From: Flavobacterium pokkalii
GTDB lineage: Bacteria; Bacteroidota; Bacteroidia; Flavobacteriales; Flavobacteriaceae
Length of the DNA stretch: 64,000 bases
Assembly (NCBI RefSeq): GCF_014596575.1
Contig: NZ_NASZ01000003.1
Span: 186,001-250,000, forward strand
Direction: 5' to 3'
In this document: positions 47,319 to 57,172 of the stretch, piece after piece
Position numbering within the stretch: position 1 is the first letter of the stretch
How the letters are laid out: every line of letters starts with the position of its first letter
The notes under the pieces: model-generated
Database searches by the model: none
What the model was told of the DNA's origin: nothing
The model's input: the letters and a program-made list of their open reading frames with translations, nothing else
Position numbers and translations under genes: made by a program

Positions 47319-48620
47319 ATGGCATTCGTGAAACCTAAATTAAGTTTTTGGCAAATAATCAATATGAATGTTGGCTTTTTTGGCATCCAATACAGTTTTG
47401 GTTTGCAACAAAGTGCCGTAAATCCAATTTATGATTTTTTGCATGCCAGTCCGGATCAAATTCCAATTCTAAATTTAGCCGGACCATTAACCGGATTATT
47501 AATCCAACCGATTATTGGCGCCATGAGTGATAAAACCTGGCATCTTAAATGGGGACGAAGAAAACCTTATTTTTTCATCGGTGCACTCATTTGCAGCATC
47601 ACCTTATTCCTATTCCCATTCAGCAGTTCACTTTGGATGGCAGCAGGTTTACTTTGGATTTTAGATGTTGGAAATAATACTGCCATGGAACCTTACCGAG
47701 CCTTTATTGCAGATACGCTTAATGAGGACCAACAACCAATCGGTTTTCAGGCGCAGAGTTTTTTCACAGGTTTCGGACAATTTTTATCCTATATCTCACT
47801 GTTTTTGTTTCCAATTATTTTTGCAGGTTATACAGGAGAGTTACCCAACTGGATTTATGCTTCTTTCTTTTTGGGAGCAATTCTTTCGATAACTTCCATT
47901 TGGTGGAGCATGAAAAAAACAGCCGAAATTCCACCAACAGCCGAAGAAATTGAAAAAATCAAAGCAGAACCTCTAAATCTTTTAAGTCCGTTTGTAGATA
48001 TTTATCATGCTGTTTTAGAAATGCCAAAGGTAATGTGGCAACTTTTTTTAGTGTATTTGTTCCAATGGTATGCGCTGATGTGTTTCTGGCAAAATAACTC
48101 CAAAAGTATTGCTTTATCGGTTTGGGATGTTACTCCGGCAAACAAAGAAGGTTATGAAAAAGCAGTAGAATGGATGGGATTAATAGGAGCTTTTGGTTTT
48201 ATCGTTACCTTTTCAGTAGCTTTTTATTTGGCAAAATTGGCTAAAAAACACAGCTCAAAAATGGTACATTTTGTTTGCTTGCTATTTGGTGCTATTTCCT
48301 TTCTGTTTTTCCCTTTGATACACAACCAATATTTATTTTTTGCCGTAATCATAGGCTACGGAATAGCCTGGGCAAGTATGATGGGAATACCTTATTTAAT
48401 AGTTGTAGCAACCATTCCTAAAGAACGTTATGGTGTATATATGGGTATTATCAACATGATGATTGTAATCCCAATGATTTTTCAAAATATCTCATTTGGT
48501 TACATTTTAAAGAATTTTTTAAATAATGATCCCCGACTAGCAATAAGCTTTGCCGGAGTACTCCTAATCTTGGGTTCACTAAGCACTCTTTTGATTAAAG
48601 CACACAAAACAGCAAATTAA
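47319..48620 (+). CDS. MFS sugar transporter, SLC45/SUT-like (sucrose type)
   Basis: A 433-residue, 12-helix transporter of the glycoside-pentoside-hexuronide/SUT group; start ATG 47319 (MAFVKPKLSFWQII) chosen over 47244. Characteristic text: GPLTGLLIQPIIGAMSDKTW and WGRRKPYFFIG, then NNTAMEPYRAFIADTL. These are the signatures of plant sucrose transporters and mammalian SLC45, so proton-linked uptake of sucrose or a similar disaccharide across the inner membrane is likely. It lies between the receptor and the hydrolase in the operon; the next gene starts four bases after its stop. Confidence 0.9.
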   Translation: MAFVKPKLSFWQIINMNVGFFGIQYSFGLQQSAVNPIYDFLHASPDQIPILNLAGPLTGLLIQPIIGAMSDKTWHLKWGRRKPYFFIGALICSITLFLFPFSSSLWMAAGLLWILDVGNNTAMEPYRAFIADTLNEDQQPIGFQAQSFFTGFGQFLSYISLFLFPIIFAGYTGELPNWIYASFFLGAILSITSIWWSMKKTAEIPPTAEEIEKIKAEPLNLLSPFVDIYHAVLEMPKVMWQLFLVYLFQWYALMCFWQNNSKSIALSVWDVTPANKEGYEKAVEWMGLIGAFGFIVTFSVAFYLAKLAKKHSSKMVHFVCLLFGAISFLFFPLIHNQYLFFAVIIGYGIAWASMMGIPYLIVVATIPKERYGVYMGIINMMIVIPMIFQNISFGYILKNFLNNDPRLAISFAGVLLILGSLSTLLIKAHKTAN

Positions 48621-48624
48621 CAAC

Positions 48625-49803
48625 ATGAATACTAATATTACCTACAAAAAAGCAATTGAACTGCTCGAAAAATCATCTTCTTCAGAAGGTTTTTTAGCGA
48701 GTGCACAAAACATTTCCAATTACAAAAGAGTTTGGGCACGTGATGGTGTGATATGTGGATTAGCAGCCTTGGCTTCCGGAGATAAAAATTTGATAGATAC
48801 CTTCGAAAAAACATTAGAAACTCTGGCAAGAAATCAACATCCAACAGGTACAATTCCTTCAAATGTAATGACTAACGGAGATAATGTCGAAGTAAGTTAT
48901 GGTGGATTAGCCGGAAGAGTCGATGCGGTAACCTGGTTTATAATCGGGGTTTGTCAATATGCTTTTTACAAAAAAGAGGTTTCCTTTGTTGAAAAACACC
49001 AATCCCATATCCAAAAATGTCTAACCTTAATGGAAGCTTGGGAATTTAACAACAAACACCTGATGTATGTTCCATTATCAGGAAACTGGGCCGATGAGTA
49101 CATTACAGATGGCTATGTTTTATACGACCAATTGCTTCGCATCTGGGCGCTAAAAAGTTATAATTACTTTGCAAAAAACAATGAAATCAGCTTAAAAATC
49201 AAACAAATAACCGAACAAATAGAATCTAATTTCATTCCTGATTCACCCGGAGAGAAATACCACGAAAGAACTTACAACGAATTAAACATAAAAGACTTCA
49301 TGCCTTGTTCTTTCTCTCCTGCAGGATACAAAACACCGTTTGATTCGTTTGCGCATTCCTTAGCATTATTGTTAAATATCGGTTCAGAGGAATTTCAGCT
49401 AAAGATTATTCAACATACTGAAAAAACAAGAACTCAAACAGCACTGAAAATACTCCCGGCTTTTTGGCCTCCAATAAAAGAAACAGATGCCGATTGGAAT
49501 TTACTGAAGAACAATTTTAAATATGAATTTAGAAATTATCCTAATGAATTCCACAATGGAGGGAGCTGGCCAATGGTGAATGGTTTTTATGGAGTTGCCC
49601 TCCTTACAAAACAGCAAAATAATATTGCACGGAATCTTCTAAATTCAATAAATGAAGCCAATGCAAAAGAAGATTTTAGTTTTTACGAAAATTTCAATAC
49701 CGAGACCCAAAAACCAAACGGAGTCCCTTTTTGTACCTGGAGTGCTGCGGCAACCGTTATGCTCCATCAGGGGATTAATGCCAATTTTAAATTATTGATT
49801 TAA
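48625..49803 (+). CDS. GH100-like hydrolase (neutral invertase or debranching-type)
   Basis: A 392-residue six-hairpin glycosidase with no signal peptide, so it works in the cytoplasm. Shared text with GH100 invertases: YKRVWARDGVICGLAAL, LAGRVDAVTWFIIGVCQY, and FHNGGSWPMVNGFYG. The first holds a candidate catalytic Asp in ARDG. Automatic pipelines would probably call it a glycogen-debranching relative; the fold is the same. With a SUT-type transporter and a fructokinase-like gene beside it, cleavage of sucrose to glucose and fructose is the best reading, but this is inference. It overlaps nothing and is followed by the kinase after one base. Confidence 0.8.
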   Translation: MNTNITYKKAIELLEKSSSSEGFLASAQNISNYKRVWARDGVICGLAALASGDKNLIDTFEKTLETLARNQHPTGTIPSNVMTNGDNVEVSYGGLAGRVDAVTWFIIGVCQYAFYKKEVSFVEKHQSHIQKCLTLMEAWEFNNKHLMYVPLSGNWADEYITDGYVLYDQLLRIWALKSYNYFAKNNEISLKIKQITEQIESNFIPDSPGEKYHERTYNELNIKDFMPCSFSPAGYKTPFDSFAHSLALLLNIGSEEFQLKIIQHTEKTRTQTALKILPAFWPPIKETDADWNLLKNNFKYEFRNYPNEFHNGGSWPMVNGFYGVALLTKQQNNIARNLLNSINEANAKEDFSFYENFNTETQKPNGVPFCTWSAAATVMLHQGINANFKLLI

Positions 49804-49804
49804 A

Positions 49805-50728
49805 ATGAAAAAGACAATCGACATAATCTGTGCAGGTGAATTGCTCATTGACTTTATTGGCAATGAAATCAACACCCCTATTTCAGAGATAGAAAATTAC
49901 GAACGCTTCCTTGGTGGCTCTCCAACTAATGTTGCTATTTATGGTGCAAAATTAGGATTGAAAACTACTCTGGCTGCAAGTTGCGGCAATGATGGTTTAG
50001 GTCATTTTATGGTTGAAAAACTAAACCAAAATCAGGTAAAGACAACTCTTATTGAAAAAACAAACGATTACCCCTCTTCGGTGATTTTTGTTTCAAAATC
50101 AAATGCCACCCCTGAATTCATAGCTTATCGACAAGCCGATTTCCACATTAATGAAGCTCAAATTCCGGACACTGTCCTCGAAGAAGCCCAAATTTTTCAT
50201 ACTACCTGTTTTGCCTTAAGCAAGAATCCGGCTCGAGAGACCATTTTGAAAAAAGCTAAAAAAGCCCTTCAATTAGGCTTACAAACGAGTATTGATCTCA
50301 ATTATTCCGAAAAAATATGGTCTGACAGAAAAGAAGCCAAAGAGGTGATTGCAGCATATTTAGACACAAAACCCTTAGTGAAATTAAGCGATGACGATTG
50401 TTTCCGATTATTTAACGAAACCAAAAGTGACGAAGAAATTATTGAATATTTTCGAAATCTAGGGGCATCAGCAATTTGTTTAACCAAAGGAAAAAACGGA
50501 GTGAGCTATTGGGATTCTCAATTAGGTGTTTTACACAAAGAAGCTCCTTTTGTAGAAAACATTAAAGACACAACGGGTGCCGGAGATGCTTTTTGGACCG
50601 GATTTTTATACGGAAAACTTAAGGGCAAAACGCCTCTTGAATGCATTACTATTGCTCAAAAAATAGCAGCCATAAAACTGCAACATCTGGGTCATCTTCC
50701 GGATAATATTCAGGTGGAAAAAATTTAA
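49805..50728 (+). CDS. PfkB-family sugar kinase (fructokinase-like)
   Basis: A 307-residue ribokinase/PfkB-fold kinase. The first signature is GGSPTNVAIYGAKLG (about 38-52) and the second is DTTGAGDAFWTGFLYG (about 255-270), with the catalytic Asp in GAGDAF. The start MKKTIDIICAGELLIDFIG fits fructokinases. It follows the hydrolase by one base, so it should be co-translated. It would phosphorylate fructose released from sucrose. The substrate is inference from context. Confidence 0.9.
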   Translation: MKKTIDIICAGELLIDFIGNEINTPISEIENYERFLGGSPTNVAIYGAKLGLKTTLAASCGNDGLGHFMVEKLNQNQVKTTLIEKTNDYPSSVIFVSKSNATPEFIAYRQADFHINEAQIPDTVLEEAQIFHTTCFALSKNPARETILKKAKKALQLGLQTSIDLNYSEKIWSDRKEAKEVIAAYLDTKPLVKLSDDDCFRLFNETKSDEEIIEYFRNLGASAICLTKGKNGVSYWDSQLGVLHKEAPFVENIKDTTGAGDAFWTGFLYGKLKGKTPLECITIAQKIAAIKLQHLGHLPDNIQVEKI

Positions 50729-50769
50729 AGAAAAAACACAAAACTAAAACCCTAACCGTGACTTTGATT

Positions 50770-50803
50770 AAGTTCCCTTTTGTATAAAAAGCGGAACTTT
50801 TTC
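50770..50803 (+). terminator. Terminator of the sugar operon
   Basis: AAGTTCC (50770-50776) pairs with GGAACTT (50793-50799), with an inner CTTTT/AAAAG stem, then a T run. Confidence 0.8.
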
Positions 50804-50849
50804 CTTTATTGGCAAATAAATCATTTAATCAATTCTAAAAATAATAAAC

Positions 50850-50857
50850 TAAATTTG
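50850..50857 (+). promoter_or_regulatory. Probable -7 box of the queuosine precursor transporter gene
   Basis: TAAATTTG matches TAnnTTTG, 20 bases ahead of the ATG. A preQ1 riboswitch was considered here and not found. Confidence 0.55.
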
Positions 50858-50877
50858 GTTGCATCAAAAACCAAAAT

Positions 50878-51534
50878 ATGTTTCAATCCAAAAAAGACCT
50901 TGTTTACATAATCCTTGCCGGAATATTCATTACCAATGCCGTTATTGCCGAACTAATCGGTGGAAAACTCATTTATGTCGGTCCTTATTTAATGAGTATC
51001 GGGATTTTACCCTGGCCGGTTGTCTTTGTAACTACCGATTTAATCAACGAATATTTTGGGCAAAAAGGAGTCAAAAAACTCTCTCTGATTACCGCCTGCC
51101 TGATTGCTTACTGTTTTGTTTTATTATTTTTTGCACTAAAAATCCCTGCTGTTAAAGGCAATGGACTCGTGACTGACGACCAATTTCATGCGGTATTTGG
51201 ACAAAGCATGTGGATTATTGTAGGGAGTATTACAGCGTTTTTAACTTCCCAATTAATTGATGTGAGCATTTTCCATTTTTTCAAAAACAGAACCGGCAAC
51301 AAAATGATATGGTTAAGAAGCACCGGCTCAACAGTTATTTCTCAATTATTTGATAGCTTTATCGTTTTGGGAATTGCTTTTTGGATGACAGGAAAAATCA
51401 ACACCGAACAGTATATTGCTTCGGCATTTACAGGTTATTTTGTCAAATTGATAATCGCCATTTTACTAACTCCTCTAATTTATTTAGGACATTCACTTAT
51501 TGAAAAATATTTAGAAAGCAACAAAACAAATTGA
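50878..51534 (+). CDS. yhhQ: Queuosine precursor transporter (YhhQ/QPTR family)
   Basis: A 218-residue membrane protein with about six helices and the VUT-family core: VITNAVIAELIGGKL-like text (FITNAVIAELIGGKLIYVG), TTDLINEYFGQKGVKK, then RSTGSTVISQLFDSFIVLG. Imports preQ0 or preQ1 for queuosine synthesis in the family. It stands alone. It fits with queG at 6135, meaning the organism makes queuosine at least from an imported or internal precursor. Confidence 0.9.
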   Translation: MFQSKKDLVYIILAGIFITNAVIAELIGGKLIYVGPYLMSIGILPWPVVFVTTDLINEYFGQKGVKKLSLITACLIAYCFVLLFFALKIPAVKGNGLVTDDQFHAVFGQSMWIIVGSITAFLTSQLIDVSIFHFFKNRTGNKMIWLRSTGSTVISQLFDSFIVLGIAFWMTGKINTEQYIASAFTGYFVKLIIAILLTPLIYLGHSLIEKYLESNKTN

Positions 51535-51630
51535 AAAAATTAAAGTTACTTCTTATATTAACAAAATTTTAAGCAAGAAAAATAATGTGAAAAAAATAAT
51601 TACCAGTATTTATATTACAAAATAAAATAG

Positions 51631-51638
51631 TATATTTG
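51631..51638 (+). promoter_or_regulatory. Promoter -7 box of the small lipoprotein gene
   Basis: TATATTTG, a good match to TAnnTTTG, 29 bases ahead of the ATG. Confidence 0.6.
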
Positions 51639-51667
51639 ATGCATCATTAACATAAAAACTATCAAAC

Positions 51668-52102
51668 ATGAAAAAATTAAATGTACTATTTTTGTCTATG
51701 CTTACATTAGCAACTGTTACATCATGTAGCAATGATGATGACAATTCAATATCTGCTTCTATCGTTGGAGAATGGGAATACTATCAAGAAGGTGAAGATC
51801 TAGATGATCTAGAGTTATGGGAACACGAATCTATTGATTGTGGAAAAGATTATATTAAAATTCAAAAACAAGGATCATCAGGCAATACCTATAGCTACGA
51901 ATCAAGTTATTTTTATACCGAAAATTCAGAATGCAAAGAAGAAACTGAGTCTGGAACTTTTACTAAAAATGGAAACATAATTTCAGAAGTGTATGACGGT
52001 GAAACTTACACAAACACAATAATAAAATTGAACGAATCTACATTAACAATAAAAGAAGTAGATGAAGAAGGAACATGGTACACTGTTTATAAAAGAAAAT
52101 AA
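51668..52102 (+). CDS. Small lipocalin-like lipoprotein, unknown function
   Basis: A 144-residue lipoprotein: MKKLNVLFLSMLTLATVTSC with Cys20 after the hydrophobic stretch, then SNDDDNS, the acidic linker typical of Bacteroidetes surface lipoproteins. The rest (about 30-144) shows SIVGEWEYYQEG and TFTKNGNIISEVY, an alternating beta pattern seen in lipocalin-like domains of this phylum. Two cysteines (CGKDYI and ECKEE) may form a disulfide. I do not recognise a specific family. It stands alone between the transporter and tag, with a terminator after it. Confidence 0.8.
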   Translation: MKKLNVLFLSMLTLATVTSCSNDDDNSISASIVGEWEYYQEGEDLDDLELWEHESIDCGKDYIKIQKQGSSGNTYSYESSYFYTENSECKEETESGTFTKNGNIISEVYDGETYTNTIIKLNESTLTIKEVDEEGTWYTVYKRK

Positions 52103-52124
52103 CTTTTTAATAGATCAAAGATTT

Positions 52125-52153
52125 AACCTCAAAGTAAAATTTGAGGTTTTTTT
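52125..52153 (+). terminator. Terminator of the small lipoprotein gene
   Basis: AACCTCAAA (52125-52133) pairs with TTTGAGGTT (52140-52148), T run follows. Confidence 0.85.
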
Positions 52154-52172
52154 ATACCTTTAAAAATAAAAA

Positions 52173-52736
52173 ATGGAAAATAAAACACGCTGCGCCTGGT
52201 GCGAAAAAGACGATTTATATCGTAAATATCATGATGAAGAATGGGGAAATCCCGTGTATGACGACCCTACATTATTTGAATTCTTAACACTGGAAACCTT
52301 TCAGGCTGGATTGAGTTGGTACACTGTTCTCGCCAAAAGAGAAAGTTTCCGCGAAGCCTTTGACCAATTTGATTGTCAAAAAATTGCCAGCTATTCTGAA
52401 GCTAAAATTCAGGAATTAATGCAGAATCCTGGGATTATTCGCAATCAATTAAAAATACGTGCCACAGTTACAAATGCTATTGCCTTTATGAAAGTTCAGG
52501 AAGATTTTGGCAGTTTCTCAAAATACATTTGGGCATTTACTGATGGAAAACCTATTGATAATAATCCTAAAACTTTAAGAGAAGTTCCTGCCACTACTCC
52601 ACTTTCGGACGCTATCAGCAAGGATTTAAAAAAACGCGGATTCAAATTTGTGGGTTCCACCGTAGTTTACGCCCACATGCAAGCCACCGGAATGGTGAAC
52701 GACCACGTTGAAGAATGTTGGACGAGAATCCAGTAA
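52173..52736 (+). CDS. tag: DNA-3-methyladenine glycosylase I
   Basis: Removes 3-methyladenine from DNA in base-excision repair. The 187 residues start with RCAWCEKDDLYRKYHDEEWG (4-23), where the Cys pair and later His residues bind zinc. The catalytic-pocket stretch LETFQAGLSWYTVLAKRESF holds the conserved Glu and Trp, and the C-terminal zinc-binding segment includes AHMQATGMVNDHVEECW. It starts 20 bases after the lipoprotein terminator, so it must have its own promoter or depend on read-through. Confidence 0.95.
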   Translation: MENKTRCAWCEKDDLYRKYHDEEWGNPVYDDPTLFEFLTLETFQAGLSWYTVLAKRESFREAFDQFDCQKIASYSEAKIQELMQNPGIIRNQLKIRATVTNAIAFMKVQEDFGSFSKYIWAFTDGKPIDNNPKTLREVPATTPLSDAISKDLKKRGFKFVGSTVVYAHMQATGMVNDHVEECWTRIQ

Positions 52737-52815
52737 TCAGCGTTCAATTTTAAAAGTATTCAGCACAAAATTGTTAAACTTCTCTTTTTTAACTACCAAC
52801 TTCTAACTTTTTAAT

Positions 52816-52823
52816 TACATTTG
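52816..52823 (+). promoter_or_regulatory. Promoter -7 box of the thi operon
   Basis: TACATTTG matches TAnnTTTG; the predicted start of transcription (about 52828) coincides with the 5' edge of the riboswitch. Confidence 0.65.
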
Positions 52824-52828
52824 TCACA

Positions 52829-52922
52829 CACTTTAGGGGTGTCTGCTTCCGGAAAACCGGAAAAAGGCTGAGATTTTACCCTCTGAACCTGATCTAGTTC
52901 ATACTAGCGTAGGGAAAAGTAA
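52829..52922 (+). promoter_or_regulatory. TPP riboswitch (THI element)
   Basis: Contains the core CTGAGA (52868-52873), the ACCTGATC block (about 52888-52895) and GCGTAGGGA near the 3' end. P1 can be closed by ACTTT near 52830 with AAAGT near 52920. It binds thiamine pyrophosphate and should shut down the thi genes behind it. Confidence 0.95.
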
Positions 52923-52959
52923 GATGACTTCCATCGTCCAATTTTCGGACATTTTGTAG

Positions 52960-53001
52960 CCATTCCTAAAGTATTTTTTATTTTAAAAAATCAAGGAATG
53001 G
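52960..53001 (+). promoter_or_regulatory. Start-codon-sequestering hairpin of thiS (riboswitch expression platform)
   Basis: CCATTCCT (52960-52967) pairs with AGGAATGG (52994-53001), which contains the thiS ATG (52998-53000). An inner stem ATTTTTT (52973-52979) with AAAAAAT (52985-52991) stabilises it. No T run follows, so it looks translational. Confidence 0.7.
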
Positions 53002-53204
53002 AACTAAAAATCAACAATCAATCCAAACACTTTCAAGCAGATACACTAAGTATTCAATCCTTGCTTGACATTGAATTTCCACAAAAACAAAATGGCATTG
53101 CCGTAGCCATTAACCACAATGTGATTCCAAAATCCAATTGGAATAACCACATCCTAAAAGAAACTGACGACATTTTAATTATTTCGGCTACACAAGGCGG
53201 ATGA
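52998..53204 (+). CDS. thiS: Sulfur carrier protein ThiS
   Basis: A 68-residue ubiquitin-like protein that carries sulfur as a C-terminal thiocarboxylate for thiazole formation. It ends with the required Gly-Gly (ISATQGG). Start MELKINNQSKHF at 52998, buried in a hairpin. First gene of the thi operon after the riboswitch; its sulfur is activated by ThiF (59224) and used by ThiG (57153). Short but certain. Confidence 0.96.
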   Translation: MELKINNQSKHFQADTLSIQSLLDIEFPQKQNGIAVAINHNVIPKSNWNNHILKETDDILIISATQGG

Positions 53205-53214
53205 TAACCATTTT

Positions 53215-53278
53215 AATTTAAAGATTGAAAAATTTAAGGATTAAAATATTTGTCAATCCTTTCTTCAATCTTTAAATT
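53215..53278 (+). repeat. Nested snap-back repeat between thiS and thiC
   Basis: AATTTAAAGATTGAA (53215-53229) pairs with TTCAATCTTTAAATT (53264-53278), and inside it AAGGATT (53236-53242) pairs with AATCCTT (53255-53261). Confidence 0.75.
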
Positions 53279-53303
53279 TTTTAATTATTAAATCTTTCAA
53301 TAA

Positions 53304-55133
<1,830 letters not shown>

Positions 55134-55143
55134 AAAAGAAAAA

Positions 55144-55213
55144 AGAACATAGAGAAGAGAATATAGATTTGATTCATTTCCGATTACTGTCTATTCTCTC
55201 TTTTCTATATTCT
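55144..55213 (+). repeat. Snap-back repeat between thiC and the TenI-like gene
   Basis: AGAACATAGAGAAGAGAATA (55144-55163, extended to 55167) pairs imperfectly with the run TCTATTCTCTCTTTTCTATA (55190-55209, extended to 55213), about 20 of 24 pairs. Confidence 0.6.
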
Positions 55214-55231
55214 ATAATCTAATATTTAAAA

Positions 55232-55813
55232 ATGATCATCATATCCAATCCAATTGCTGTTGCAAACGAAATCAAAACCGTCCATGCTCTTTTTGAAAAT
55301 GGACTGGAATTATTTCATATTCGAAAGCCTGAGTTTTCTGAAGAAGAAATGAAAGCTTTTGTGGCTGCAATTGGATTGGAATTTAGAAATCGGTTGGTTT
55401 TACACAGTTACCATCATTTGGCTAAAGAATTTGGAATAAATCGGATTCACTTTTCTTCAACAAACAGACCTGATAACTTTTCAAAACCTAACGGTTTTAC
55501 AGTATCTACTTCGACACATTCCATCGAAGAATTCAATGCTTTGTCTGAAGATTTTGGTTATGCTTTTTTGAGCCCTGTTTTCAAAAGTATTTCCAAAGAA
55601 AATTACGAGCCGAAGACAAATTGGGCAACCGAAATAAAAAAACGAATCAATTTCCAAACAAAACTCATTGGTTTAGGTGGAATACAAGATACAAATCTCC
55701 ATCAGGCTTTACAGCTTGGTTTTGATGAAGTCGCACTTTTAGGAAGCATTTGGAACAGCGAAAACCCAATACAAAATTTTAAATTATGCCAACAAATCGT
55801 CCTTTCGTATTAA
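55232..55813 (+). CDS. Thiamine phosphate synthase/TenI family protein (possible thiazole tautomerase)
   Basis: A 193-residue ThiE/TenI-fold protein, second of two in this operon. It keeps IRKPEFSEEEM, GFTVSTSTHSIEEFNAL (a His at the TenI position), LSPVFKSISK and GLGGIQDTN. It lacks the ThiE substrate text NDN (here HSYHHL), so TenI-like tautomerase activity on the ThiG product is a fair guess, not proven. It overlaps thiD by 28 bases. The second copy, at 56534, is a normal ThiE. Confidence 0.82.
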   Translation: MIIISNPIAVANEIKTVHALFENGLELFHIRKPEFSEEEMKAFVAAIGLEFRNRLVLHSYHHLAKEFGINRIHFSSTNRPDNFSKPNGFTVSTSTHSIEEFNALSEDFGYAFLSPVFKSISKENYEPKTNWATEIKKRINFQTKLIGLGGIQDTNLHQALQLGFDEVALLGSIWNSENPIQNFKLCQQIVLSY

Positions 55814-56541
55814 GTATTGCGGGTTTTGATCCCTCGGCCGGAGCAGGTGTTTTAGCCGATATTAAAACATTCGAACAGCATCAGGTGTATGGTTTTGCCA
55901 TCAATACTGCCAATACCATTCAAACTGAAAATAAGTTTGTCGCCATTCAGTGGACAGAACTTAGTTTTGTATTGCAATCCATTGAAACATTATTTGGCAC
56001 TTATGAAATCAAGGCGGTTAAAATTGGTATCATTCCTTCGTTAAACTATTTAAAATCGATTGTTTTTTTGATAAAAAGGCTTTCTCCTAAGACCAAAATA
56101 ATTTGGGACACCGTTCTGAAATCAACTACCGAATTTGACTTTTTACAAATTGAAAATCAGCAAGATTTATTAGCTATTTTAAACCAAATCGAACTCATCA
56201 CGCCCAATTACAACGAAATTCTGAAATTGAATCCGGAAGAAAAACCGGTCGAAATGATTATAGAAAAATTAGTCAAAAACTGCCCCATTTTATTAAAAGG
56301 TGGACATCATCCTAAAGAAACTGGAACCGATTATTTACACACCCAAAATCAGTTTTTCAGGCTTTCGCCAAAAAACACTTCGATTTATCAAAAACACGGT
56401 TCTGGCTGTGTTTTATCGGCTGCTATTACGGCTAATATAGCCTTAGGAAAAGAGCTTTTATTGGCATGCAAAGAAGGCAAAAATTACACCGAAAACTTTT
56501 TACTATCAACCCCAACATCATTAGGAAATCATTATGTATAA
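55786..56541 (+). CDS. thiD: Hydroxymethylpyrimidine (phosphate) kinase ThiD
   Basis: Phosphorylates HMP-P to HMP-PP. The 251-residue protein has the ribokinase-like start LSIAGFDPSAGAGVLADIKT (9-28) and late KHGSGCVLSAAITANIALG (the anion hole and catalytic region; the usual GTGC is here GSGC). It overlaps the TenI-like gene (28 bases) and thiE (eight bases). Confidence 0.93.
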   Translation: MPTNRPFVLSIAGFDPSAGAGVLADIKTFEQHQVYGFAINTANTIQTENKFVAIQWTELSFVLQSIETLFGTYEIKAVKIGIIPSLNYLKSIVFLIKRLSPKTKIIWDTVLKSTTEFDFLQIENQQDLLAILNQIELITPNYNEILKLNPEEKPVEMIIEKLVKNCPILLKGGHHPKETGTDYLHTQNQFFRLSPKNTSIYQKHGSGCVLSAAITANIALGKELLLACKEGKNYTENFLLSTPTSLGNHYV

Positions 56542-57172
56542 GCGTTTACAATACATCTCACAAGGGAACAGCATTGACGAGCAATTGCACAACATCCGGG
56601 AAGTCTTAGAACAAGGCTGCCAATGGATTCAGCTGCGTTTTAAGAATGCAACTTCCGAAGACATTTTTACTTTGGCGGAAGCCGTAAAAATCTTATGCCA
56701 AGAACATCAGGCTACTTTTATCATTAATGACAATGTTCCGCTAGCGCAAAAAATCGATGCCGACGGCGTTCATCTAGGATTAAAAGACATGAAAATTGCC
56801 AATGCCCGCGAAATTTTAGGCAAAGACAAGATCATCGGCGGCACAGCCAATACTCTGGAAGACATAAAAAAACAAATAAATCAGGGAGCCGATTATATTG
56901 GTTTAGGTCCTTTCCGATTTACAAAAACCAAAGAAAACCTAAGTCCAATTTTAGGATTGGAAGGCTACCAAAATATTTTGGACCAACTAAAATTACAAGG
57001 AATCGAAACACCGGTTTATGCCATTGGCGGGATTCAATTTGAAGACGTATCGGCAATTATCCAAACTGGAGTTTATGGTATTGCCGTTTCGGGATTAATC
57101 ACTCAAAGTGACCATAAAAACGAATTAATAACAGCACTTAACGAAAAATTATATGAGTCAGTCATTATTTAA
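56534..57172 (+). CDS. thiE: Thiamine-phosphate synthase ThiE
   Basis: Joins HMP-PP and thiazole phosphate to thiamine phosphate. The 212 residues show [49 protein letters not shown] and [11 protein letters not shown], in the order expected. It overlaps thiD by eight bases and thiG by 20. Confidence 0.94.
   Translation: MYKRLQYISQGNSIDEQLHNIREVLEQGCQWIQLRFKNATSEDIFTLAEAVKILCQEHQATFIINDNVPLAQKIDADGVHLGLKDMKIANAREILGKDKIIGGTANTLEDIKKQINQGADYIGLGPFRFTKTKENLSPILGLEGYQNILDQLKLQGIETPVYAIGGIQFEDVSAIIQTGVYGIAVSGLITQSDHKNELITALNEKLYESVII

Noticed and set aside
50729..50877. preQ1 riboswitch ahead of the queuosine precursor transporter
   Set aside because: The only strong hairpin is the terminator of the preceding operon; no preQ1 core consensus was seen.
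57153..57172. Overlaps between thi genes as frameshifts
   Set aside because: Each overlap is between complete genes with proper starts and stops, typical of coupled translation.
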